Positions 37,186 through 49,611 of a stretch of DNA of 64,000 bases are shown piece by piece (the first letter of the stretch is position 1; each line of letters starts with the position of its first letter). A program made the position numbers and the translations under genes. The stretch is from Pterobdella sp. o SKG-2022. Taxonomy: Eukaryota > Annelida > Clitellata > Hirudinida > Piscicolidae. Below the pieces are notes generated by a model that searched no databases, was not told where the DNA came from, and worked only from the letters and a program-made list of their open reading frames with translations. The stretch is from the NCBI GenBank assembly GCA_964035795.1, contig OZ038320.1, positions 2,915,896 through 2,979,895 on the forward strand. The letters are read 5' to 3'.

Positions 37186-39001
37186 ATGAGTAACGAATTA
37201 GTGTGGACATGCATACGAGATATAAGACCAGGAATGAAAAATCTGAATGTTCAATTCATTGTTCTAGAAATAGGTCTTTAATTGGCATTATTTCATTTTT
37301 TTAATGAAAATTTTTCACATATATTTTAAAATTTGCTCATTGAAGGTTTGAGATTCGTACATCTTGATAAACTTTTCGATTCACCACGTTTCTAAAAATA
37401 TAAATAATTTGTTGGAATAGTTTTTTTTTAGTCGGTTTTTGACAAATTTATTCATTAATTTATTATCATTTTTATACTAAACATTCAAGACGATACACGT
37501 AAAATCGTAGGCAAGCCGACGCAGACGAAAGATGGTCACGTAGTAAGGTCGGTTAAGATAGGTGACAGGAGTGGATGCGTGAATATGTCTGTGTGGGACA
37601 CCATGGGAGAAATCATGCAGCCTGGAGACATATGCAGGGTCACTAAAGGGTTGGTGCAGACAGCGTTTATCGTCTGTGTTTATATGTATTTGTGGATTTT
37701 GAAACTAATAATTAAATTACTATGAAACACAGTTTACATATTTTCATTTTTTTGGTTCATCTTATTCAAATCCTAGCAGTATTTCAGGTTAATTATATAC
37801 ATTTTCTTGAGTTTATCAAATATTCAATAAATTTGTATATAGCTGATTAAGATAAACACAAAGCTTTTCTATTTAGCAAAATATTCATATCAGTTCAATT
37901 TATAAGACATTGTGTTTCATTTTCATCATATTGTTGACAAGCTAATAATTAAATATATGTGTATTTTCATCTTATAGTTATGGCTCAATTTGGAAAGGTT
38001 CACTCACATTATATGCTGGAAAAGGAGGAGAGATGGAAAAAATTGGAGAGTAAGTTTAATACCTAATCTTAATTAAATTTTACCAATAAACCCATTATAA
38101 GTAATTAGACAAAAATATCAATAAATCTATTATAAATAATTGGTAGGTTTTGCATGTTGTTTGCTGAAATTCCAAACATGAGTGACCCACAGGCTGAATT
38201 TTTACAAAAGGTTTGCACACTATCATCAATGTTATTTTAACTGCTTCAGACAACAGTTTCATAGATTATTAATTAATTCATCAAATGATCAAAAATTATT
38301 ATTTTTTCAAAATAATTTAGTATTATGTATCATAATTTATTAAAAATGATTTGAATCAAAACTATTACCAACTGAATAATAACACTGTATGTTTAACTCA
38401 CAATACTAAGTATACAAACTTTTTTCATGGAAATCTTACATAGTTATAGATGTTATATAGTAAGATAGATGGCAGGTTTCTTATTTATTTTTAGTCTTTA
38501 AATTAATTATCAATTATGATGTTCTCAGCCTGCAGAATTAGATGTGCCTCTAACAAAAAGCTCCTCATTTGCCAACATCACCACCGCCGCCACGCCCACT
38601 CCAGAATCTTCCAATTCTATTGGTTCGTGTAATTCCTATCCATCAAGTTTTATTTATATAGCTTAAGGAAGATAGAAAGCGCATGACACGGTCAAATAGA
38701 ACAAATGGTGGATGATTTTAACTTGAGTGTGTTTGTAAAACATCTTTATTTTAATGCGTTTTAATTCATGCTATATCGAGTTTATTAATAAAAATGAACA
38801 CTTGAAAATTCTGTGAATTAACTCATAAGATTATTTTTTATTAACAAACTAAAAATTTTTTCAAACAAATTATCTTCAACAGATTCAAGAAAAAACTTTC
38901 GTCCAAATGGGACACCCACAAACAACCCCAACCTCAACAACACTTTCGGCAACACGAACAATACAAATAACAAATATCAATTTGCCAAAAAAGTCAGATA
39001 A
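37186..39001 (+). CDS. NABP: SOSS complex subunit B (NABP / hSSB1), complete
   Basis: Single-stranded DNA-binding OB-fold protein of the SOSS complex in double-strand break repair. Six exons: 37186-37273, 37511-37649, 37978-38049, 38147-38210, 38529-38622, 38883-39001; 191 residues, phases continuous. N-terminus [20 protein letters not shown] with [17 protein letters not shown] as in the family. The OB core follows: [70 protein letters not shown]. The tail is Ser/Thr then Asn-rich and ends FAKKVR. Human NABP1/2 are slightly longer with a different tail, as usual. One gene probably corresponds to both vertebrate paralogues. Its head-to-head partner RUVBL1 also works in DNA repair and chromatin, but a functional link is only suggestive. 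Confidence 0.95.
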
Positions 39002-39152
39002 TAATAAATGTAAAAAAAACAAATTTGTGCAAAAATAACTACATTAAAAATCTCAAACAATTGTTTTAAACGCCTTATCAATCTCGAAAAATCCCGTATC
39101 TCATTATTATTATTCTTATTTCTTCGAAACGGTTATCAGTTGTTGGTAATGA

Positions 39153-41580
39153 TCATGACTTCCAAAGGATTTTCGACAGGGCAATGGTGGCTGCTTTTGA
39201 AACACCTGGAAGGGTGTCGAACTGCAGTTGCTTCACCTAAAAAGGATATATTTACTAGCTAACAGTTTGCATCTTTTATTGGAAAAAAAGAAAAGCCAAA
39301 GATATATGAAAATAGTGTATAAGTAACATATTTAGTAATATATGTATAGCACTTTACATAACGTTAGCAATACGGTTAGTACTACTACATAAGGTTAGTA
39401 ATATAATGGGCGCAAAACATTAGCAACCTCGAGAGCATGATCCTTCAACAGAGCTCTACCTTCAGGTGTTTCAGCCAAGCAGGTCAAAGCCTGTGGGGAT
39501 GTGTGTAGGTGTGAAGATATACAAAAGTTATTATCATTATAGAAACGCATTTTTAACTTGATGTATTTTATTGAAATTTTTTTCTAATCAGAAAAATTTC
39601 ACTTCATGGTAAACTTTTAAACACTTGTGTTGTACACTACCCTATTATTCGTAGGCTGACATTTAACCGTTAGATCTTATTATTTTATCCTGTATTTATT
39701 TCTTATATATGACCGATTCTAGTGAACTAGAAAAACTTATAGTAAACACAAACATCAATATGTTATGGAAAAAATTACACTCAACATCGAAATATTTAAA
39801 GCTTAACTCGCCTTGATCCTTAACACAAACATACAATCAATATAGTACGAATGCTGTATTTCTCTTGATTCCCACACTTAATACTTGGTCAGAAATATAT
39901 TAAAAACTTCTGCCCACCAAAAAGTTATCCATACAGAATACAAAGTATTATATACATGGACGACATCAGATGGGTTTTCATGCAATACACGGAGATAGCT
40001 ACTAATGAAATACAACGTTGTAAATGATTGTCCAGCTTCTAACCATTTATAGCCCTTGCTTTTCAATCTTATGATTATAATTGTAAGTACAATTATATCT
40101 GTGTGATATCTAATTTTGTTTGAAAAGAATTGAAACAATTTTCAAAGATTATAAATACGTTGGAATTCAAGGTTAAAGAAAATTTAAACAGTTATAAAAC
40201 CACTCAAAAAATTAAATTCAAATATCACTCAAACACATCATCATCACCACCAATAATATAAACGTTTAAAATTAAACATAACCAACAAAATCCCACCCCC
40301 ACAACAAAGAAGAACCACCTTGAGACAGTTTACCCTGACTTCTAAGCAGGCGTCCTGCAATAGATCCAACAAAGGTAGAATGGCTTTAGCCTCCAGTACT
40401 GTGTACTTTCCCTTTGTCGTTATTGCTATCCTTTGTTGGGAGGGCGTTTTATCTATCTATTGAAGCATATTTTTTTTACTTAAATGCGTAGATTTCATTT
40501 TAATCCTTTTTTTAGTTTCAATAAAAATCATTCATCTACTTTAACTAACCAGCACAGAGAATAACAACCGTACAAAAGTGAACATTTAATTGCCTTCGAA
40601 GCAAAACAACAAAAATTGTATTAAATAAAGTAGCCAATCATAAAGTCCCATTTGAAAACCACTAATACATTAAATACTTTAACAAAACACATCGAACTTC
40701 ATAAGGGCGTTGCTTGCATTGATTCTCACGTTGGGGCTCTTTTCATTCAGCATCTCAATAAGGCGGTGTGTGCACATGTACTCTATTGCTTGATGCTTGC
40801 CCTCTAGTACTTGACTGTGTGTTGTGTTTTGTTATGTTGTCCTATGTTGTTGTAAAAATGTGGTGCTATTTTGTTGTGTAGATATTGCTTTGTTGTTCAG
40901 ATGTATGCTTTATAGTGACATTTTCTTGTCACATATTTATTTCAAAACCAACCACTCACCAAATATCAGCAATGCATCTAGCAGCCCTCCATCTCAGCTC
41001 AACATCATCATTGTTTAAGTAGTCTGTTGCCATTCTCACTGCGAAGGTGTCCAAACCTCCTTGAACATTCACCCGGAATGTATTGTGAAGGGTGTCTAAC
41101 ATTAGGCACTGGTGTTGAAGGAAAGGAGATAAATGGTTTTTGAAAATTTAAATGAATTTAATTATTTTATATATTATATTATAGATTATAAACAAGTTAT
41201 TCTACAAAATAATTAGTTTATCAACATTTTTGGATACAAAATTCAATCTTTCATTGTTCTCTCATTAAAATATAACTCATAATCGGCGCTCCCCACCTGA
41301 GTTATCTACAAAAGCATTGTTTCTTCGACGAATTATATAACTTGATAAGTTATCAAAGATCTTTGAAGTCTCTTCATTTTGAGCATATCATTATCAATTA
41401 GTGATGAATCATCACCTTGATTTGTGTGGGTTCGAGATATATCTTCTTCAACATCATCGGCACCAACTTCGCTTCCAAAATAGCCTCTACAGCTGCAGAT
41501 AAAACTCAAAATATATTTAAGTAAATTTTATGTATTTATGTATGTATATATGTATGTATGTGTGTATGTATGTATGTATG

Positions 41581-41614
<34 letters not shown>

Positions 41615-43465
41615 TGTATGTATGTATATATGTATGTATGTGTGTATGTATGTATGTATGTATGTATGTATGTATGTATGTATGTATGTATGTATGTATG
41701 TATGTATGTATGTATGCATGTATGTATGAATGTACATATGCATGTATATTTTTTAATGTTTTTAAATTAAACTTTAAAAACGTCAATTGAGGATTCATAC
41801 AGTTATTTAAAAGAAAAGCTAGAATTTTCGATAAGTATAGCCTTATCATAAAACATTAGCATCCTCAATTGATGTTTTTAAAGTTTAATTGCTATACAAA
41901 ACTTACATAAGATGTCTCTGAAATGTTTGTAAATGTTCCTCTAAAGTAATAAAGTAGTCTAAACAACACTATATTACAAAAAAATATTACTTTATAAACT
42001 ACCTCACATGTTTCATGAAGCAAAAAATATCCATCCCAAACCATTGAAATTCATCAACATAACATCACTATTATTAACCAACCAAATGGCATCTCAGACA
42101 ACATATGCAGAGCTTTGTAGACATTCAGCCTCACAATATCCTCTTCATCATCCAACAAAAAGATTAAAGCTGGTATAACTTCTTCATTCACTAACGCTTG
42201 TCTCCCGATGGCATGACCTGAGAGTAGTGGTGGTAGTGTGGGGGATGATGGTGATTATGGTTTTGATGGTAGGTAGTTGTATTGAAAGTGGTAGAAATGA
42301 TGATGGCGGTTAAAACAATAGTGGTGGTGAGAAAGAAATAGAGGATATTGATGATGGTGGTAGCGGTGGAGGACTGGTAGTGATGATAGTTACCATTCCT
42401 CTTTTATCTTTTAATATCACTACTATTTCTCTCTACTCTTCTATTACTGCTATTATAATACTTGAAAAATATCATAGAAAAATAAGCTCAAACTCCACAT
42501 AAACTCACAAGCAAGTAGATAGAACACCTCCACAGTCTTGAACCTCACAGTGACATCTTCATCGTGAATCAGATCCAATAACAGGTCTATGTAGCCTGAA
42601 AAGAAAGGATTTTTTTTCCTATTATTTTTTTTTTGTTATGCTTTTTATGATCGTTCGTTGTGCTTCTATGATTTTTTATTATTAATGTGATTAGTCTAGT
42701 ATAATAAAAATATTAAACCCTTTGTTCACAACACGACCCTTTCATAGGTCGAGCTCACATCATTATCAATTTGTTATTTTTATTAATTAATTAATTAAAT
42801 AGTTATTTATAATAAGCTTTCCACAAATATATTTAAAAACAAGTTTGTAATAATTACGTTTAATATCACATTTAAATAAGTCATATTTAACCCAAATCAA
42901 CACCACCATCATTATCAAACCCTATTAAACCACCAGTACCCCCAAAACACACAATCACCTAGTTTGATGGCCACAGAAATGTGCTCAGGGTCATGGAGGT
43001 AGTCAGACAGACTCATCATTGACCTCTGCCTCAGCAACAATGAGTCACTTTTCAGATTCTGTTTCTGGGATTTATTCTTATTGTTATTTATTCTTTATTA
43101 ATAATATTAATATTTTATGAATTATTTATATTGTTATTTTTTTAGATAGTTGTTTTTATTCAAGTATTGGACTGATAGTCTACTTAATTATTTTTATTTT
43201 TTTGATATAATAGACTACCACATCCCAATAAAACCATACCAAACCACTCATAACCCAAAGACTCCACACTCCACATAATAACTATTAACAACTACAACCA
43301 CGAGATACGCCTTTATCGTCAAAAATTAAATGAACCCCTGAAGTCTATATAAAACAATCAAACCTCACTAACCAAGACAACAAGGGCTCTGTTCCCATAA
43401 GCCAAAGTAGCCCTTGTTGGGTCGATGAGGGGAGGTAGATTGGCTGTTATCACTGTTGATGCCAT
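39153..43465 (-). CDS. RSPH14: Radial spoke head protein 14 (RSPH14/RTDR1), complete
   Basis: Armadillo-repeat component of axonemal radial spokes, needed for ciliary/flagellar beat. Ten exons: 43465-43373, 43064-42959, 42595-42509, 42217-42083, 41492-41416, 41108-40960, 40814-40691, 40456-40319, 39490-39428, 39236-39153; 351 residues, close to the usual length of about 348. Start MASTVITANLPPLIDPTRAT with PPLIDPTRATLAYGNRAL as in the family. Then LLLRQRSMMSLSDYLHDPEH, DEDVTVRFKTVEVFYLLACH, GRQALVNEEVIPALIFLLDD, GKHQAIEYMCTHRLIEMLNE, ITTKGKYTVLEAKAILPLLD, LAETPEGRALLKDH and the end AATIALSKILWKS. Each exon carries roughly one ARM repeat. All phases close and no defects are seen. Presence implies motile 9+2 cilia in the organism. 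Confidence 0.93.
41526..41745. repeat. (TATG)n tetranucleotide array in RSPH14 intron
   Basis: About 220 bp of TATG/TGTA units with a few TATA and TGTG variants. Open as Tyr-Met-Cys-Val or Tyr-Ile-His-Thr in several frames, all artefacts. Confidence 0.97.
41765..41890. mobile_element. 126-bp foldback (MITE-like) element
   Basis: Terminal inverted repeats of 30 bp at 41765-41794 and 41861-41890, identical except for one base (core TTTAAAAACGTCAATTGAGG versus its complement with ATC). The centre holds the GATAAG..CTTATC hairpin repeat also found at 12425 and 16680. No coding capacity. Immediately adjoins the TATG array in the same RSPH14 intron. Confidence 0.8.
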
Positions 43466-43710
43466 CTGGTGGAATGATGTGTCATTGGGAGATTCGTGTC
43501 ATGGGTCAACATGGTTCTATGAATTTAATGATTAATATAAGTGTGATTGTTGAAGTGCTTTCAATGATGGTTGAATTGATTAAAAACTGTATGTGATTTG
43601 GTGCGTTTTTTTTTGATACAATACACCATGTTTCTACATTGTCTTTATATTAACAAACATTATTTCTGGTGTTCTGTTCATAAATAAGCTGTGCAGCTTC
43701 AAAAAGTATG

Positions 43711-43884
43711 AATGTAATGCGGTATTTCTAAAGCGCTTTTCCTTATAGATAAAAGCGCTTGCTACAAATTTAATGTAGTGAAAACACACTGTGGAACAGG
43801 TGCTAATTGTCGGCCCACGCAGGATCGAACCCGGTAACTTTAGATAATTAATCTAATGCTTAACCATTGAGCTATAGAAGCCGA
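43711..43884 (-). mobile_element. tRNA-derived SINE (copy 4)
   Basis: On the - strand: head TCTATAGCTCAATGGTTAAG (A box), B box GGGTTCGATCCTG, body GACAATTAGCACCTGTTCCA, ACTACATTAAATTTGTAGCA, hairpin AAGCGCTTT..AAAAGCGCTT, end ATACCGCATTACATT. Very short tail. Best-preserved tRNA-like head of the four copies. Confidence 0.93.
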
Positions 43885-45403
43885 CGAATTTCAGTAGCAA
43901 CAAAATATTAAGAAAATGTAACAATATTCATAGCAATGGTATGTTACCCTTCTTTTTAAAGCTTTCTGGTAGATATTCCTTATAATCGATACTAATGAAA
44001 AGTTTAATCATTGCATTAAATTCTAGAGATGTATCACAAGGTAGGTATATTATAGTGTATAGCCCAACCCTTGGTAAAAAGAAAACGGACTATAAAAAGG
44101 ATTTGATTGATTGAATTTTCATAATTTAACGAAAATATTTATAAGATGATAAATTAACTTATTAAAAATGATAGTTTTTGTGCTCGCTTTAAAATATATG
44201 TATACGAACCTAACAAACTACTCGTGAGCTTATTGTTTTTAATATTTGATTCTAAATAATGTATCCATGGTTACAAAATGGGTTTCAAGTTAGGAGGTAG
44301 AAAGTAAAAAGTTTTAGATTAAATTTCGTTTATTTTTTGTTGGTATATTAATTTTTATAACGAATTTTACTGGACTAATTTTAAAATTTTTACTGGTTTC
44401 AAAATTACTCAGCCTAAACACGCCATCATATATATTTGTACAGCAACATTGGTAGCTCGTAACTTATAATAAATATCATTTAGTCTATAACTAAATGCTT
44501 CAACAACATATAAACCGCAGCTTTGCATATTGACAGACCCAACCCGGATCTCTTTCCACAATTAACTCTCCAAATAGAAACTAAACACTTTTGTGAATAA
44601 TACTCATAAGTTGCGAACAAATTATGAAATGAGTTTTAGATTATAGCTTCATATTATTATTCATTTTATAAGTATTTGATTCAAATCGATTTCGTTAATA
44701 GACTAGTTTAGTTAATGATGAATTTGTAAAAATTTCTTAATTGTGTTCGACTCATGAAAAGCTTGGTGGAATCTAATTAAACTATTGTGACAGTGTTCCG
44801 TTGGATAATGACTGGTGCAAAACCTTCAACGAACAAATGTAGCGTTGATTTTATTTGAAAGAATAAAAAGTGTGAGTATAAAAGGTACAAATGTCCTTAA
44901 ATGCATCTCTAGTGGACCATGACTGGGAGTAAATGAAGGAAAAAATAATATACGACAAAACAAAACTTAAATGATATCAGACATGGAAAAATCCGAACAG
45001 GAACTCAAATTGATATGAAAATAATATGACATAAACGATATGAAGAAAAAGTATAAAAAGGTTTGAGAATGCCAGAGTCAATTGAAATGGTTTTAAGACT
45101 ACCTTACCATCAGATCAAACATTAATTAAACATGTTGATGAATGTATGCATACAAACCAATGAAATTTATATTATCCTGCTATGCAAATCACCAACCAAT
45201 CCCAACAAACAGTACTTATTAGAATGAAGATAAAATAACAGTTCAACCTATATAATGTCAACTAATAAAAGCTACTGGATCAAATCCATATATGCTGGAG
45301 CCATGTTTAATGTTCGCGCATGGATATGAATTATGCTCTCAACTGGATTTTTGACAGAACGATCATCTTAAAACTGAAACCTTATCATGTTTCTAAATAT
45401 AGA

Positions 45404-45460
45404 ATAGCGCAGCTAAACAATTAGTCTGACGCTCTACCAACTGAGCTATACGGTCATAAT
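45404..45460 (-). repeat. 5' half of a tRNA-like sequence
   Basis: On the - strand reads GACCGTATAGCTCAGTTGGT followed by AGAGCGTCAGACTAATTG: a textbook tRNA 5' half with D-arm/A box and start of the anticodon arm. The expected T-arm/B box and 3' acceptor strand are not present after it, so it is a pseudogene half or a truncated SINE head, not a functional tRNA. Confidence 0.65.
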
Positions 45461-45860
45461 TTCTTATAATCTTATCGTCTAAGTAATATGGAGTTAGCAT
45501 TCACTTATCATAGCATATATCCAGAGAGATACAATGAATAGTGTGTGTTGGAGCTAGACTTAGTTCTTAACAATTTTTAACAAATATGATTATTATAGAT
45601 GTAACAAAGTTGAAATAATGATAAACAAAAAAATAATAGTGATATTATTAATAATAAAAATCATCAGATTACTACGGCTTTATTATTTAATTATTTATAT
45701 TATTCAATCAAGCAAATCCTTGCATAAACCCTTATCTCCTATAATATAATACAAGGTAGTATTAATATTTGATACAACCTATGAAAAGACGTTAAACAAT
45801 TATGATATTTATAGAATACCTAGAACTTCATACTAGAACGTATATCACCTTACTATACCA

Positions 45861-45900
45861 ACTGCTGTCAGTCCCAGTTACTAGGACATGTACTGCAGTA
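45861..45900. repeat. Nested palindrome repeat (copy 2)
   Basis: CTGCTGTCAGTCCCAGTTAC then TAGGACATGTACTGCAGT; same element as at 30438, 54491 and 55309. Confidence 0.7.
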
Positions 45901-46304
45901 TAATCTAATTGGATTAATACTAATAAATACTACACTTACTATTGATACAGCCAACAAACCTTACTGCAACTTGGGTATGTCATACTAAGTACATTATTTA
46001 GGTTTATGCCAATGTTAATAGAATATGGTTGGGGTTTTATGATAAGGTTGAACTTCTTGAAATTATAGCTCTAATGTATCATAATTTTGAGATAAAACTT
46101 GAAATGAAGACGGAAAAATATGTCTTAGAAAAAAGTTAAGTTATATCGATAATAATCCATACAAAAGATATAAAAACAAAAAATATGCAATAAATGCCAA
46201 TAATGAAATTTTAAAAATTACTAGATAAAATAATTACATAAAAAAATAATAAATCAAAAATAATGATAAAATTATTAACGACTATTAACTATTTTTATTG
46301 AAGA

Positions 46305-49060
46305 TCAGTTGACGTAGGCAGGGTCAAAGTGGATGCCCTCCAGGTGTGACTTTGTGTCTATGTCGATGTCTGTGTGGTTGAGTTAATCAATTATGTAGTT
46401 AATTAATTAATCAAATACAAAAGTAAACAAACAAATGCAACCAAAAAAAAAAACAACAAAAATAGAAAAACCTTTGAGTATAGACAACAAATCAAAGAAT
46501 CAATGAAAGAAAAAAATAGAAACAAACAAGAACAAAAAGAACAACCAATCAAAGAAAAAAACACAGACAAAAAACGATCAAACACATGAAGACAGACCGT
46601 TAGGCTTGATCTTGGGCTTGCGGCCTCTTTTGAGTGGTGTCCTATTGAGAACCTGTGTGAGGTTTGTGGCACTAGACAATAAAATAACAATAAATTATAA
46701 TAATAATTAAAAATGAATAATAACAATGATGAGTAATAAGCAAACCCATGTTAGCATAGGAATGGACGTAAAATCACAGTGAGGATAATATAGAGATAAT
46801 ATAAAGATAAAATGATGGAAACTGTAGTTTAAATAGAGATAATAATGCTAATATAAACTTAAGGAATTGATTTGGCATCACCTTGCGAGGTTCTTTGGAA
46901 TCTTTCACCCTCCTACGAGCATAATTCACCTTTGACATTAAGAGCAATTGTGATAAAAAAATGAGAGAAAAGTAAAATGTATAACCTAACGGAAATCACA
47001 AGCTAACGGCAACCAATATCAAACCACACACACAACAAACAACAGCCCAACTTGATGGGAAAAGGTTTGGTTAATGGCTCGCTCAGTGGGCTCAGGGCAC
47101 CCTGACTCTAAACAAAACTTGCGCATGTATGCTGGAGAAGTGGTGGTGGTGGTGTGTGTTTTAAAGAGTGAATAAATAAGTAGAGACAAGGGCGTCAGTT
47201 GGTTTTTATAAGATTTCACAGGGTGCTATTTCATGTGTAAATTAAAGGTTTGAAATTAGATGTTATCTTGAATAAAAAAAGTTGACTTGATAAGGAAACA
47301 ACATAAATTTTACCATTTTTACGTTAACACTAAGCAGCAATTGAAAAGAGTAAATCCCACCACCCTCCATGAATTGCAATTAAAAACATGGCATCTTTAT
47401 ACATAATTTAAAATATCTATCGCTGGTTAAATATACATTACCACCATGAGTTAGATAAATGGTTCAATATTTTAAATACAAATTAATGATAATATTTAGA
47501 TGCACCTTTGCATGCCAGGACTTTGGTGGGGTGGAGAGGCAGTTTGTTGGATACATCTTCAGTTGACTAAGAGGGTAGTGAGTTCAATGGTTAGATGGTA
47601 GTGGTAAGGTAAAGTTGTGATTATAATGTTATAATAATGACAACATTTGATAGATCTACCACATCATTTTGCTACCGTTTTCATGCTAACATAGAAGGGA
47701 GATAACCTAGCTCATATATAAACAGTATACAACAACCCACCTTACAGTTGAGACCCTGACCTCTAGACTCAGCAAGTTCTTCCCATGCAAACACCAGGGG
47801 AATCAGACGCCTCAATACATACAACCCTCCATTTTCTTTGTGTGCCAGCCCTTCGTTCACCACTATCTGCAGGTTCAACCTGTTGTGGAGGGGGTGATGT
47901 AAAAGGGATTGAATACTTTGAGCTTGGTTTGAGAGTTGATGTTGAAATAATAGTTGGTTTGATTTTTATTTAGGATCAAAGTTTATATATGAAACTAAAA
48001 TAATAAATTGTGAAATAAATATACATTAGCATTAAATTAAAAAATTAATTTTTTTTTAATTTAAAAATAAATTCCTATTAGCATTAACCTGTTGACATAG
48101 ACCTCATAATTTGGAAGTAGTTGAATTTGTTTGTTGTCTGACATGGGGTTTCCTATCTCCAGCTAGGGCAATGATGTTATTTAGAATGCATGACTTGAAC
48201 GATGAAAGTTACAAGTATTGAAAAATTTCTTTTATGAAACGTTGAAAAAAGAAGTTTGTAAAAAAAAAATTTTTTCTTTTAAAAATAATTTTCAATGAAT
48301 TTGATTCTTTTATTAAATATTAACACATATAAAATCACCTTCATGATCATAATGCATATGTAGATGTGTTTATTGAAAAAGTATGGAGTAAATTAATTAA
48401 TATTCAACAGAAAAAAAAAACAGTTTACAAAGTATATCAATCAGTAATGTTGAATATTTATGATAATCTTGGAATTTTTTATAAAAAAAATACCTTAGGG
48501 GCATTTAGAAATGAGTTGGTGGAGATGTTAGCAATATCATTGAGATCATTCAGTTTACATCTGTCTGGGGTGGATGAGATGAGGGAATTGTTGAGAGGGT
48601 CAGCATTGTCCGAGTTGAAGATTGGCTTGGTGTTTTCCCATGAAATGTCATTTCCCCACTGGTTGATGTTTGAGTTGTTGTTTGTGGAGGGTAGTGCGTT
48701 CATGTGGGCGTTGTTGTAGTGGATTTTTCGCATCATCAACTCCGCTTGTTGTTGCTCACAATGGCATCTTTCCACTTGTTTTAATAACTCACTTGTGTCT
48801 TGTTTGATTTGTTGTAACTCATAATTCATGAAATTTTTGCACTCATTCAAGGATTGTTTAACATTCATCAACTCATTCTTAATAGTTTCATAATCATGCT
48901 TAGGAAGAACCACAAACGATGCATTATTTTCATGGCTGTCATTCGGAATGAAATGGAACATGTTGCTGCCATTATATTGGTTGGGCGCTTGTTTCAACAT
49001 ACGGCCGTCGTTGTCTAACATTCTATCGTGACAAATTCTTTGGGATTGAGAAAGTTCCAT
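46305..49060 (-). CDS. Probable BEN-domain protein with N-terminal coiled coil, complete
   Basis: Likely nuclear, sequence-specific DNA-binding or chromatin protein. Seven exons: 49060-48494, 48162-48089, 47879-47746, 47131-47052, 46929-46882, 46652-46598, 46369-46305; 340 residues, phases continuous. Exon 1 (189 aa) starts MELSQSQRICHDRML and contains a heptad-like helix (ETIKNELMNVKQSLNECKNF onward) and an Asn/Ser-rich part. Exons 2-4 give the suspected BEN fold: LLPNYEVYVNRLNLQIVVNE, LRRLIPLVFAWEELAESRGQ, YMRKFCLESGCPEPTERAIN. A basic AT-hook-like stretch follows (TPLKRGRKPKIKPNG), then an acidic end (DIDIDTKSHLEGIHFDPAYV). The BEN call rests on the pattern 'RxLxxxxFxxEELAxS...' and the final 'RAINQ' helix; it is a pattern judgement, not an alignment. 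Head to head with SLU7. Confidence 0.72.
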
Positions 49061-49611
49061 TTATAATTTCAAATCACTTTTGACTGCTTTTTACAATTTT
49101 ATGCAATCATTCCAGCATTCTGCTTAAATGATTGCATTTAAAACGTGATACAAAATATAAAGATTATTTATAAAAAAATTTAATTATGATAAAAATATAT
49201 TGCAACAAACTACCAAGCGAGCACGCTAGATATGAACAAAGATTCCTACATAATTCAAAAAAAAAATTTTTTTCTATCAAATTTTTTAATCTGAGTATAG
49301 TTGAAATAAATTTTTTATAGTTTTTCCTAATTTTATAAAAACCATACAAAAAATGCAATAATAAGAAAAAATTACATCATTGCCAAAAAATTTAAATTTA
49401 AAAAATGCAATGTTTTAACTTAAATTTTTTAAAAATGAAAACAAACATACACATTTATTTTATAAATATTTCAATTTAAATTATAAAAATTACATTTTTT
49501 AGTCTATGCTATGTTTCTTCCAAAACTTCTGTATTTACGTTTTAGATTTTGATTAGGCTTGTGAAGCCGTAAATACGGATACATTATAGGACCGAATTAA
49601 ACTATAACAGA
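49061..49611. promoter_or_regulatory. Divergent promoter region BEN-like gene / SLU7
   Basis: 551 bp between opposing start codons; very AT-rich with A/T runs. Contains both 5' UTRs. A shared promoter is possible but not demonstrated. Confidence 0.5.

Larger units (their letters stand above)
43466..46304. other. Intergenic with repeat fragments
   Basis: Upstream region of RSPH14 and downstream region of the BEN-like gene (both - strand). Contains a SINE copy, a half tRNA-like sequence and one palindrome repeat. The rest is AT-rich without recognisable genes. Confidence 0.6.

Noticed and set aside
41517..41849. Tyr-Ile-His-Thr and Tyr-Met-Cys-Val repeat open frames
   Set aside because: Artefact of the TATG array in an RSPH14 intron.
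41765..41890. CRISPR-like or other short repeat array
   Set aside because: Only one pair of inverted repeats is present; no direct repeats with spacers occur anywhere in the window.
48366..48719. 117-aa plus-strand open frame
   Set aside because: Antisense of exon 1 of the BEN-like gene, whose minus-strand frame is longer and joins in phase to six further exons.
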